Shown in pieces: positions 15,072 through 22,988 of a stretch of 64,000 nucleotides of DNA. Source of the DNA: SKLM01 sp964575455 (GTDB taxonomy: Bacteria > Chloroflexota > Anaerolineae > B4-G1). The DNA lies in contig CAZNRX010000014.1 of the NCBI GenBank assembly GCA_964575455.1, positions 5,796 to 69,795 of the forward strand, written 5' to 3'. The first letter of the stretch is position 1; every line of letters starts with the position of its first letter. Under the pieces are notes generated by a model. It was not told where the DNA came from. It did not search any database and saw only the letters and a program-made list of their open reading frames with translations. A program made the translations under genes and the position numbers.

Positions 15072-15971
15072 TTAGGTGTGCTTGGCCACGAGATCGTCCA
15101 TGAACGCCTTGGCCGGCTCGGTCACGTCCAGGGCGTTGGGCCAGAAGCAGAGGTCGATCGGCCACCACTCGTCGGTGTAGCCCGCCTCCTCCACGGCTTT
15201 CACGATCTCATCGAAGTCGAGTACGCCCTGCCCGAAAGGCGCGTGCGTGCTCGTCTCGTCATCGTGCAAGGTCTCATCCGAGTCGATGAAGTGGATGTGG
15301 CCGATCTTGCCGGTCAGCATGTGGGCGAACTGCGTCACGCCGCCGGGCAGCGTCTCCTTCTCGCCCATCTGTCGCGCGCCGATCACGGCGCACATATAGG
15401 CGTGGCACGAGTCGAAGAGGACGGTGAAGTTGGGGTGATCCACGGCGTAGACCATGCGCACCACCTCGCTGGGCTTGTTGAAGAGGAAGCCCGGCTCGAA
15501 CTCCCAGATCAACTTGATGCCCTCATTGGCGCACACGTCCGCCGCCCGGTTCCAAACCTGGGCCACCCGCCAGAAGCAAGTCTCGTAGTCCATGCCCCCC
15601 GGGATCTCCGTGGGTGGGCTGACGGTGTCCACGCGCAGTTTAGGGATATCCAGGTCGTGGCAGATGTCGAGGTTCGTCTTCACCACCTCAATGTAGTCGG
15701 TCGGCTTCGCCGTCGGCGGGGGTACGGCCCCGAAGTTGGCCGCCAGCCCTGAGACTTCCAGGCCCCGATCGTCCAGCATCTTCTTAATCTCTTTGCGCTT
15801 TGCCTGCGTGTCGTACTCCGCCGGGTCGAGGTGAGGGGGGAACGCGGCCAGCTCCACGCCGTCGAAGTCCAGCTCCGCCAGACGATCCAGAACGGTCGGC
15901 AGCGGTACCGGGTCCTCCTCGTATCCGCCCCAGATGTATGCCCAGGCGCCAATGGAAATCTTCTTGCTCAT
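15072..15971 (-). CDS. Sugar phosphate isomerase/epimerase-type TIM barrel
   Basis: 299 aa. MSKKISIGAWAYIWGGYEED opens the first strand; IWEFEPG (Glu), VLFDSCHAYM (Asp, His), IGHIHFIDSDE (His) and IDLCFWP near the end occupy the ligand positions of xylose-isomerase-like barrels. In the last position the usual Glu is Asp in IDLCF, a small departure. Start has AAAGGAGG. Substrate unknown. Confidence 0.83.
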   Translation of the reverse strand: MSKKISIGAWAYIWGGYEEDPVPLPTVLDRLAELDFDGVELAAFPPHLDPAEYDTQAKRKEIKKMLDDRGLEVSGLAANFGAVPPPTAKPTDYIEVVKTNLDICHDLDIPKLRVDTVSPPTEIPGGMDYETCFWRVAQVWNRAADVCANEGIKLIWEFEPGFLFNKPSEVVRMVYAVDHPNFTVLFDSCHAYMCAVIGARQMGEKETLPGGVTQFAHMLTGKIGHIHFIDSDETLHDDETSTHAPFGQGVLDFDEIVKAVEEAGYTDEWWPIDLCFWPNALDVTEPAKAFMDDLVAKHT

Positions 15972-16067
15972 AGCGAACCTCCTTTGATGCTGGTAGGAGA
16001 TATGTCCAGAGGTCGGTTGGACGCCCTGGAGAACCCTCTCCTACGCCGGTCTTGAGTATTAAGGACG

Positions 16068-17294
16068 TCAGTCCTTCTCGTACTGTAAGATCGTTGGAAC
16101 GTCCAGGTTGATATCTGGCCCGAAGAACTTGAAGATGATCAGCTCCTCGGAGCCGGTGTTCTCGATGACGATCGGCTCGGTAGCCTTGGCGTGAGAGACG
16201 AGGAGCTCGTCCAGGCCGAAGTTCCAGGCTTCAACCTCGTGCCCATCGTAGACCCCCCGCCCTTGCCAAACCAGGATGTTGTACACGCCGTTGTCGACGC
16301 TGGTGAACTGCTGGCCTGGCTTCACCACCAGCTTCTTGCCGCTGAACTTGGTGGTGTTATAGTAGATCCAGTATTCCTCGCCGCCTTCCTGTTTTGTCTC
16401 CTCGACCAACTGCGGCGAGGTATGCCGGTTCTCGTAGAAGTAGGGGTCTCCAGAGACCTCCCAGTTGACATGGTCAAGAATCGCTCGTTCTCCATGCTTC
16501 TCGCGCGCCTCCGGGGCGACGTCCTTGAAGAGCAGCTCTTTGGAGATGATCTCACCGGCCACGCGCGCCTGGAGCATAGCGAAGACGTCGGAGTCCTCCT
16601 GTAGCTCGATGGTGAGCGCCGTGCCCGGCGCGTGCAGGACCCCGGACGGCAGATGGAAGCCCTCACCGCGCACCAGCAAGTAGGCCCTGGAGTGCCTCAG
16701 GATCAGATCATCCTTCCAGTCCTCCAGATAGGGCAGCAGCAGGTCGTACTTCTTCTGGTCGGCGATGTAGGGGTGCACGCCGAAGAAGGTCTCGGGGTGC
16801 GGACCCAAGGGCACGTCCTCTGGGAAGTAGTAAGCCTCCTCCTTTGGATTGCGCCCCACGAGCGCCGCGTCCTCCTCCATCTGATGGAGATGGTAGGGTA
16901 TCCGAGCCCCGAAGTCGTAGATCTTCGCCAGCCGCCCCAGGCCCTGGTGCGTCTCGGCGTACTCATCCCCCATGATGGCCGGGCCGGCGTGCTCCACGGC
17001 CTCTCTGAGGGTGGTCCTCTGATCGCTATCCAGTGCGATGTAGCTTAGGCCCTCGTCGGGCGGCCCCACGGCGTTATCGGCCTCCGTCGTGGAGCCCAGC
17101 CACCGCTCCGATATCCACCCTCGTTCACCGACGTCGTAAGCCTCTTCCTCGAGCCCCAGACGGCGGCCGGGCGGCAGGAAGTCCCTGGCTACCCAGGCGG
17201 GCTCCAGCCTGAGGATGCCGTTCCCCTTCGCCAGGGCGTCTTCAACAAGCGTGCGCTTCTCCTTCGCGGGTGCTTCAGACGTTGTGCCTGTCAT
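16068..17294 (-). CDS. Cupin / mannose-6-phosphate-isomerase-like protein
   Basis: 408 aa. Contains the phosphomannose-isomerase-like arrangement YHLHQMEEDA (metal-binding His and Glu, about 155-165), EEAYYFPE, and LPSGVLHAPGTALTIELQED with a second histidine, then a second C-terminal cupin-like half ending QQFTSVDNGVYNILVWQG. PMI-type enzymes interconvert aldose and ketose phosphates with zinc. The overall similarity to type I ManA is weak, so it may act on a different sugar. Start supported by AAGGAGG. 31 bp upstream of it is a single-domain cupin. Confidence 0.72.
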   Translation of the reverse strand: MTGTTSEAPAKEKRTLVEDALAKGNGILRLEPAWVARDFLPPGRRLGLEEEAYDVGERGWISERWLGSTTEADNAVGPPDEGLSYIALDSDQRTTLREAVEHAGPAIMGDEYAETHQGLGRLAKIYDFGARIPYHLHQMEEDAALVGRNPKEEAYYFPEDVPLGPHPETFFGVHPYIADQKKYDLLLPYLEDWKDDLILRHSRAYLLVRGEGFHLPSGVLHAPGTALTIELQEDSDVFAMLQARVAGEIISKELLFKDVAPEAREKHGERAILDHVNWEVSGDPYFYENRHTSPQLVEETKQEGGEEYWIYYNTTKFSGKKLVVKPGQQFTSVDNGVYNILVWQGRGVYDGHEVEAWNFGLDELLVSHAKATEPIVIENTGSEELIIFKFFGPDINLDVPTILQYEKD

Positions 17295-17325
17295 ACCTAC
17301 CTCCTTCCAGGGTGAGCATCACGTG

Positions 17326-17742
17326 TCATTCGGGCACCTGACCGGGCGGAAGGACCTCGCAGTCGGGCAGCTCACGCAGATCCCGCTCAGCTCCGGGCGG
17401 CGCGTAGACGACGACCAAACGCATCGGCTCCCATCCAGTGTTGACGGTCGAGTGGGGGACGTCTGGGGGGATGTGAATGCAGGCCCCAGGACGCACGTCA
17501 ACCGGCGGATGATCATCCACGGTCTGCTCTCCCTCTCCCGACATGACGAAGATGATCTCCTCCACACCAGGGTGATTGTGACGCTCGTGGCCTTGCCCTG
17601 GGGATAGGATGACGATGCCGAAGCTGAAGCGCTCAGCACCGGTGACCTCAGGCGTGCTCAGGAACTTGAGCGTGCCCCAGTCGAAGGCCAGCGACTCCAC
17701 GTCATCGCCGTATAGGATTGTGCCTCGGCCCAGTTTCTTCAT
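17326..17742 (-). CDS. Single-domain cupin protein
   Basis: 138 aa. Cupin motif 1 is GHERHNHPGVEEIIFVMSGE, giving the HxH...E metal set, and motif 2 is PPDVPHSTVNTG with the fourth ligand. Small cupins of this kind isomerise sugars, act as dioxygenases or only bind a ligand. Start has AAAGGAG. Placed between the tagatose-3-epimerase-like gene and the PMI-like gene with short gaps (44 and 31 bp), so it belongs to the same operon. Confidence 0.85.
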   Translation of the reverse strand: MKKLGRGTILYGDDVESLAFDWGTLKFLSTPEVTGAERFSFGIVILSPGQGHERHNHPGVEEIIFVMSGEGEQTVDDHPPVDVRPGACIHIPPDVPHSTVNTGWEPMRLVVVYAPPGAERDLRELPDCEVLPPGQVPE

Positions 17743-17786
17743 TCGCTAACTCCTTTGGACCTGCAGAGCGGCCAGGCCTCTCCTCG

Positions 17787-18635
17787 TCAGCCGAAGTACT
17801 CCTTCAAGAAGGCGAGGCCGTCCTCGGCCAGAACGTCCTGGCTGGAGGCGAGGGGGCGCCAAATCGCCGCCGCGCGGGCGATGCTTTTCACCTCGGCGGT
17901 GAAGGACTCGATCACCACCGGGCCATCGTAGTCGACGTCGCGCAGCGCGTCAGCGACCTCCTCCCACGGCACGTGACCGGAGCCCGGCGCGCCACGGTCG
18001 TTCTCGCAAGCGTGAAAGTGGCGCAGTCGGGGGCCAACGGTTCGAATGGCATCGCCCAGTGACTTCTCCTCGATGTTCATGTGGAAGGTGTCCAGATGGG
18101 CCTGGCAGTGAGGGTGATCCACCCGATCGAGCACCTCGACCAACTGCGAGGCCAGGTTGATGAAGCTGGTCTCGAAGCGGTTGAGCGGCTCGACGCACAG
18201 CACGACCCCACGATCGGCGGCGTAGTCCGCCAGCTCGCTCAGTTGCTCGACCAGGAGAGCCATGTCTCGCTCTCGCTCTGCGGGCGTGGCCTGCCAGACG
18301 CGGCCCACGGCCGAGTAGAGCGGCCCCACCAGGTTGGTGCCGCCGAGGGCCTGCGTGGCGTCGATGCAGTGCTTCACGTACGCGATGCCATTCTCTCGAA
18401 TCCCCTCGTCCGGGTGAATCAGGTCGCGGTCCGGCCCCATCGCAGCGCAGACGCTGACGCCGAGGCCGTGATCGTCGATCATCGCGCCGACCGCATCGTA
18501 ATCGACGATGCCGGGACCCTCAACGGGTACCTCTACGATGTCAAAACCTATCTCGGAGACGTGCGGCACCAGATCTTCCAGCACCTCCGTCGTCACAGGT
18601 GCTGCCCAAACCCATGCATTTACGCCGAACTTCAT
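17787..18635 (-). CDS. D-tagatose / D-allulose 3-epimerase family protein
   Basis: 282 aa, the usual length. The keto-hexose 3-epimerase signature is clear: CVEPLNRFET (Glu149), AHLDTFHMNIEE (Asp182, His185), HFHACENDRGAPGSGHV (His208, Arg214) and VIESF (Glu243), matching the manganese ligands and substrate contacts of these enzymes. The family epimerises free ketoses at C-3, though some members prefer ribulose, erythrulose or branched ketoses. Start has AAAGGAG. It is 19 bp upstream of the importer ATPase gene, suggesting that it acts on the imported sugar early in the pathway. Confidence 0.87.
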   Translation of the reverse strand: MKFGVNAWVWAAPVTTEVLEDLVPHVSEIGFDIVEVPVEGPGIVDYDAVGAMIDDHGLGVSVCAAMGPDRDLIHPDEGIRENGIAYVKHCIDATQALGGTNLVGPLYSAVGRVWQATPAERERDMALLVEQLSELADYAADRGVVLCVEPLNRFETSFINLASQLVEVLDRVDHPHCQAHLDTFHMNIEEKSLGDAIRTVGPRLRHFHACENDRGAPGSGHVPWEEVADALRDVDYDGPVVIESFTAEVKSIARAAAIWRPLASSQDVLAEDGLAFLKEYFG

Positions 18636-18654
18636 CTTTCTGTTCTCCTTTACT

Positions 18655-19725
18655 CTACTCCTGCCTCACTGGAATGCGCGTCCCATCCTGACGGAAGAAA
18701 TGTAGCCGCTCACGGGCGACGTTGAATCGTACGTTGTCGTCCACCTGCAGGTCGGTCATACCCGGCACGAGGCTCAGCAGCGTTTGTTCGCCCGTCCTGA
18801 CGTGGATGATGGTCTCCACGCCCAGTGGCTCGATCAGCTCGATCGAGCCAGCGAAATTGCCCCCCTGCTGAATCTCTACGTCCTCGGGGCGGACGCCCAG
18901 AAGGAACGAGGGCGGAAGATCGTTGCCGGGAGGGAGGGGCAATCGAACGGTGGTGCCAGCGGCGTGGAACGTGCCGTTCTCCGGGACGCCCTTGACCAAG
19001 TTGATCCTGGGGGTGCCGACGAGCTTCGCCACAAACGTGGTCGCCGGCCGGTCGTAGATGTCCTCGGGCGTCCCGATTTGCTCGATGCGGCCCTCATGCA
19101 GCACGGCAATGCGGTCCCCCATGGTGAGAGCCTCGATCTGGTCGTGGGTCACGAACAGCGTAGTGCTGCCTTCGGTTTTCTGGAGGTGCTGGAGCTCGAC
19201 GCGCAGGGTCTCCCGCAGCTTGGCATCCAGGTTGGAGAGCGGCTCATCCATCAGGTAGATCCTTGGATCTCGCACCAGCGCCCGACCCAGCGAGACGCGC
19301 TGCATCTCGCCGCCCGAGAGGTGCGCCGTCGTGCGCTCGAGTAAGTGGTCGATGTGCAGCTTCTTGGCTGTCGTCTCCACCCGCTGACGGATTGCCTCCT
19401 CCTGTGTGTGCCGCAGAGGCGAACGCAGCGGGAACGCCAGGTTCTCGTAGACCGTCCTCGTGGGGTAGAGCGAATACTGCTCAAAGACGAAGGCTATATC
19501 CCGCTCCGAGGGTGTGAGCTGATCCACTGGCTCACCGTCGAACAGCACGCTGCCCTCCTCTGGCTCCTCCAGCCCGGCGATGACGCGCAGTGTCGTGGTC
19601 TTGCCGGCGCCTGTTGGGCCCAGCAATACGAAGAACTCCCCGTCCTTGATGTCGAAGGAGACGTTCCTGAGAGCGGTGACCGTCTTGAAGCGCTTGGTGA
19701 TGTTCTGAAGGGCTACGTCGGCCAT
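18655..19725 (-). CDS. CUT1-type sugar ABC transporter ATP-binding protein (second ATPase)
   Basis: 356 aa MalK/UgpC-like ATPase. Walker A GPTGAGKT (36-43), signature LSGGEMQRVSLGRALV, Walker B IYLMDEPLSNLD, then a C-terminal TOBE/OB-like regulatory domain (about 235-356). Its ATG overlaps the stop of the preceding ATPase by one base (TAATG), so the two are translationally coupled. It differs from its partner in the Walker A and signature residues, suggesting a heterodimeric ATPase pair like GlpS/GlpT of the glycerol importer. Confidence 0.92.
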   Translation of the reverse strand: MADVALQNITKRFKTVTALRNVSFDIKDGEFFVLLGPTGAGKTTTLRVIAGLEEPEEGSVLFDGEPVDQLTPSERDIAFVFEQYSLYPTRTVYENLAFPLRSPLRHTQEEAIRQRVETTAKKLHIDHLLERTTAHLSGGEMQRVSLGRALVRDPRIYLMDEPLSNLDAKLRETLRVELQHLQKTEGSTTLFVTHDQIEALTMGDRIAVLHEGRIEQIGTPEDIYDRPATTFVAKLVGTPRINLVKGVPENGTFHAAGTTVRLPLPPGNDLPPSFLLGVRPEDVEIQQGGNFAGSIELIEPLGVETIIHVRTGEQTLLSLVPGMTDLQVDDNVRFNVARERLHFFRQDGTRIPVRQE

Positions 19726-20849
19726 TATTCCACCTCCTCGGTGGATGTCGCGTCCTGCGTTGCCGTGCCTGTCGTTCTTCGCAGGGCATCCTCCGTGTGC
19801 GGGTTGAAGAATCGGACCATCTCCGGGTCCAAGTTGAAGCGGACCGTAGCGCCGATGGGATAGGCTGTCCCACGATCCGCGCGTACGTGGATCAGCTCGT
19901 CGTTGAAGCTCAGGTGGAGCATGTTGTAAGCTCCGTGCATGTCCATGGCGTAGACCTCGCCCTTCAGAGATCTATCCTCGCTGATCCATGCGGACTCGGG
20001 GCGGAAACCGAGGATCACGGGCTCGCCGTCCAGTTCTCGCTCCATGGTCGTCTGCCATGCCGGGGGCACATGGTAGCGGTTCGATCCCGGCAGGTGCACG
20101 ACGCCATCGGCGTAGTCCCCGTGGATCAGGTTCATGCCCGGGCTGCCGATGAAATTAGCCACGAACAGGTTGGCTGGCTTGTAGTAGACCTCCGCTGGCG
20201 TGCCCACCTGCTGGATCACCCCCATGGACATCACCACGATGCGGTTCCCCAGGGCCATGGCCTCAACCTGGTCGTGGGTGACGTAGACCGTGGTGGTGTT
20301 CTGAGCCATGTGGAACTGCTTGATCTCGGCGCGCATTGTCTCGCGAGCGTCTGCATCGAGAGCGCCGATCGGCTCGTCCATCAGAAACGCTGCTGGCTCA
20401 CGTACCATAGCACGGGCGAGTCCAACGCGCTGCTTGTCGCCGCCGCTCAGCGCCGTTGGCTTCTGATCCAGTAAGTGGTCGATGCCCAACATGCGCGCCA
20501 CCTCGTCCACGCGCTTGGTAACTTTCTCATGTGGGTCGCCCTGGGACTGGAGGGGGAAGGCGATGTTCTGCCAGGCGCTCATGTGGGGGTAGAGGGCGAA
20601 GAACTGGAACACCATGGCGATGTCGCGATTGCTGGGATCCGCCCAGGTCACATCTCGCCCGTCTATCAGGATCTGCCCTCCGGTGACCGTCTCCAGCCCG
20701 CAGATCATGCGCAGCGTGGTCGTCTTCCCGCATCCGGATGGGCCAAGCAGTACGAGGAACTCCCCGTCGTGAATGGTCAGATCCATCGGCTTGACGGCTT
20801 GGAGCTCATCGAATCTCTTCTCGACTTTGCGTAACTCAATTGTAGCCAT
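19725..20849 (-). CDS. CUT1-type sugar ABC transporter ATP-binding protein (first ATPase)
   Basis: 374 aa. Walker A GPSGCGKT (36-43), signature LSGGDKQRVGLARAMV, Walker B AFLMDEPIGALDADARE, switch His in YVTHDQVEAM, and a C-terminal TOBE-like domain. The signature LSGGDKQ instead of LSGGQRQ is slightly unusual. Only a weak AAGGTT precedes the ATG, and the permease stop is 9 bp upstream, so translation probably depends on coupling. Together with the second ATPase it powers the importer encoded by the two permeases and the lipoprotein. Confidence 0.92.
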   Translation of the reverse strand: MATIELRKVEKRFDELQAVKPMDLTIHDGEFLVLLGPSGCGKTTTLRMICGLETVTGGQILIDGRDVTWADPSNRDIAMVFQFFALYPHMSAWQNIAFPLQSQGDPHEKVTKRVDEVARMLGIDHLLDQKPTALSGGDKQRVGLARAMVREPAAFLMDEPIGALDADARETMRAEIKQFHMAQNTTTVYVTHDQVEAMALGNRIVVMSMGVIQQVGTPAEVYYKPANLFVANFIGSPGMNLIHGDYADGVVHLPGSNRYHVPPAWQTTMERELDGEPVILGFRPESAWISEDRSLKGEVYAMDMHGAYNMLHLSFNDELIHVRADRGTAYPIGATVRFNLDPEMVRFFNPHTEDALRRTTGTATQDATSTEEVE

Positions 20850-20858
20850 AGCTCAACC

Positions 20859-21854
20859 TTACTGACGAATCGCTCCAAACGTGACGCCGCGCAGCAGGTG
20901 CTTTCGCAGCGCGAAGGTGACGATCACCACCGGGATCAGGAACCCCAGGGAGCCAGCGGCGATGGCAGACCACTCGATGCCCCCTCTCCCCAGAATCGTC
21001 GTAATGCTGGGCGGCGCGGTGCGGGCGTTGTCGCTGGTCAACATCAGCGCGAAGGCATACTCGTTCCAGGCGAAAATCAGGCAGAAGACGGTGGTGGCGG
21101 CGATGCCCGTCAGGGCATTTGGCAGTACCACCTTAGCAAAGGCCTGCAGCCGGGTGTAGCCGTCTACCAGGGCTGCCTCCTCGTACTGGCGTGGGATCTC
21201 GTCCATGAACCCGCGCAGCAGCCAGACCGAGAGGGAGAGGTTGAAGGCGGTGTAGAGGAGAATCATCCCCACGTGCGTATCGTGCAGGCCTAGCTGGCGA
21301 TACATCAAGAAGATCGGGATCGCCACCACCACCGGTGGCAGCATCCGGGTGCTCAAGATGAAGAAGAGCAGGTCTGACTTGCCGGGCACGTCGAAACGAC
21401 TGAAAGCGTAGCCGGCCAGCACGCCCAGCGCTACAGCCGCTATCGTCGATCCACCGGCGATGATGACCGAGTTCTTCAGATGGCTGACGTAGTTGCTGGG
21501 ACCGGTGATGATCTGGCCCTGATCGAGGGCGATGCGATGATACCAGGCTAACTCGGAGCGTGGGGGCATCTCTGCGCGCTTGCCTTCTGTCAATTGTGCC
21601 CGTTCGGTGAGTAGGTTGACGAAGCCCTCCAGCGTGGGGTCAAAGAAGACCTTTGGCGGCACTGCAACCGCGGCCGCGCGGGACTTGAAAGCCGTCATGC
21701 CCATCCAGGCCACCGGGATCAGCATGATCAGAGCGATCACCAGGACGACGAGTGCTCGAATAACGCGCATCAGCCGTGCACGTGGGCCAACCTTGTCAAC
21801 GCGTGCAGCCCGTGTGATGCCTTTCCGGCTGCTGCCTCTGGTTCCACTAGCCAT
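20859..21854 (-). CDS. Sugar ABC transporter permease (MalG type)
   Basis: 331 aa with six hydrophobic segments, the first at about 29-52. The EAA loop EEAALVDGYTRLQAFAKVVLPNA, which docks the ATPase, lies about 80 residues from the end. A basic 28-residue N-terminal extension precedes the first helix. Start has GGGGAGG. 3 bp separate it from the MalF-type gene upstream. Confidence 0.92.
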   Translation of the reverse strand: MASGTRGSSRKGITRAARVDKVGPRARLMRVIRALVVLVIALIMLIPVAWMGMTAFKSRAAAVAVPPKVFFDPTLEGFVNLLTERAQLTEGKRAEMPPRSELAWYHRIALDQGQIITGPSNYVSHLKNSVIIAGGSTIAAVALGVLAGYAFSRFDVPGKSDLLFFILSTRMLPPVVVAIPIFLMYRQLGLHDTHVGMILLYTAFNLSLSVWLLRGFMDEIPRQYEEAALVDGYTRLQAFAKVVLPNALTGIAATTVFCLIFAWNEYAFALMLTSDNARTAPPSITTILGRGGIEWSAIAAGSLGFLIPVVIVTFALRKHLLRGVTFGAIRQ

Positions 21855-21857
21855 AGC

Positions 21858-22775
21858 CTAAGCCTCCCCTCTCATCTGGTTCAAATAGCGGATGTAGAGA
21901 TTGCTCACGGCGATCACGATGATGAGCACGACGTAGGCCAGGGCGCTGGCCCTCCCGGTGCGCCACTGGCCGAGAAACGCCTGACGGTAGAGATTCAGCG
22001 CGACCAGCTCTGTGGCATCCCCGGGACCGCCCCCGGTCAGGCCCATCACCAGATCGAAGGCTTTGAAGGCCTCGATAGAGCGGAAGAGCACCGCGATCAG
22101 CAGGAGGGGGGCTACCTGGGGCAGCGTGATGTGCCAGAACTGCCGCCAGGGGCTCGCGCGGTCGATGGCTGCTGCCTCGTAGAGATAATCAGGGATCGCC
22201 TTCAGGCCGGACATGCACAGCAACATCACGAAGGGGCTCCACATCCAGACGTCTACGATCACCACTGCCCAGAGAGCTAGCTTGGGGGCGCCCAACCACT
22301 CCGGCGAGGTCGCGGGACTGGTGAAGCCCAGCAGATAGTTGAAGGGGCCGTGGGCGGGGTGGTAGATCAGCGTCCAGAACATGCCCACCACCACGGGCGA
22401 GAGCATCATGGGTATCAGAATCAGCGTGGTGATGAACCCACTGCCCCAGAACTTCTCGCGCAGCAGCATGGCGAGGCTGAAGCCAACGAGGGTCTGCAAG
22501 CCGACCGAGAACAGGGCATACCGTCCCGTCGTCGCGAAGTACGTCCACAGCTGGTCGTCGCGCAGGATGTCCCGGAAGTTCTCTAACCCGATCCAGTTCG
22601 GCGGTTCGTTGGCGATGGCGGAGAAGTCTGTGAAGCTGAGATAGAGGCTGTAGAACAGCGGGAAGATGTTCATGGCGATCAACAGGATCAGCGTGGGGAA
22701 GACAAAGAGGCGCAAAATGGCCATGTCACTCAATTGGCGGCGCCGCCCGCTTTCGCCGAGCAAAGCTGTAATCAT
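21858..22775 (-). CDS. Sugar ABC transporter permease (MalF type)
   Basis: 305 aa with six hydrophobic segments, the first at about 20-43. The EAA loop is YLYEAAAIDRASPWRQFWHI. Start has GGGAGGG. Forms the translocation channel with the MalG-type permease. It follows the binding-protein gene after a 213-bp gap that holds strong hairpins, a layout that often lowers permease expression relative to the binding protein. Confidence 0.92.
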   Translation of the reverse strand: MITALLGESGRRRQLSDMAILRLFVFPTLILLIAMNIFPLFYSLYLSFTDFSAIANEPPNWIGLENFRDILRDDQLWTYFATTGRYALFSVGLQTLVGFSLAMLLREKFWGSGFITTLILIPMMLSPVVVGMFWTLIYHPAHGPFNYLLGFTSPATSPEWLGAPKLALWAVVIVDVWMWSPFVMLLCMSGLKAIPDYLYEAAAIDRASPWRQFWHITLPQVAPLLLIAVLFRSIEAFKAFDLVMGLTGGGPGDATELVALNLYRQAFLGQWRTGRASALAYVVLIIVIAVSNLYIRYLNQMRGEA

Positions 22776-22792
22776 AGGGTCCCTCCCCCCTC

Positions 22793-22828
22793 AACCTTGC
22801 GAAGGTCGCCGTTGACCTTCGCAAGGTT
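22793..22828. repeat. Perfect 15-bp palindrome (family D, copy 2)
   Basis: AACCTTGCGAAGGTC-GCCGTT-GACCTTCGCAAGGTT: perfect 15-bp arms and 6-base loop. Copy 1 with three mismatches is at 2790-2824. Confidence 0.9.
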
Positions 22829-22845
22829 CAGCGTTTCTTGGTCAG

Positions 22846-22909
22846 GGGGAGGCGGCAGGCCGAGCGGCCTAGGCAGTTCCGCCTGGGCGGTTCGGCCCGC
22901 CGCCTCCCC
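22846..22909 (-). promoter_or_regulatory. Branched stem-loop between binding-protein and permease genes
   Basis: GGGGAGGCGGC (22846-22856) pairs perfectly with GCCGCCTCCCC (22899-22909); inside, AGGCC-GAGC-GGCCT forms another hairpin. With the palindrome at 22793-22828 it lies just after the binding-protein stop, as REP hairpins do between E. coli malE and malF, where they stabilise the upstream mRNA. The same role here is inference. Confidence 0.6.
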
Positions 22910-22988
22910 GTCTCCGGTGCCGAGAGCTTCGCTTCCGACGGATTCGCGATCCGGCGGCTGCGAAGCAGAGATGCACCTACGTTCGTTG

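Noticed and set aside
20086..20096. GGTTCGATCCC, resembling a tRNA T-arm
   Set aside because: It lies in the middle of a well-conserved ABC ATPase coding frame, and no acceptor or anticodon stems surround it.
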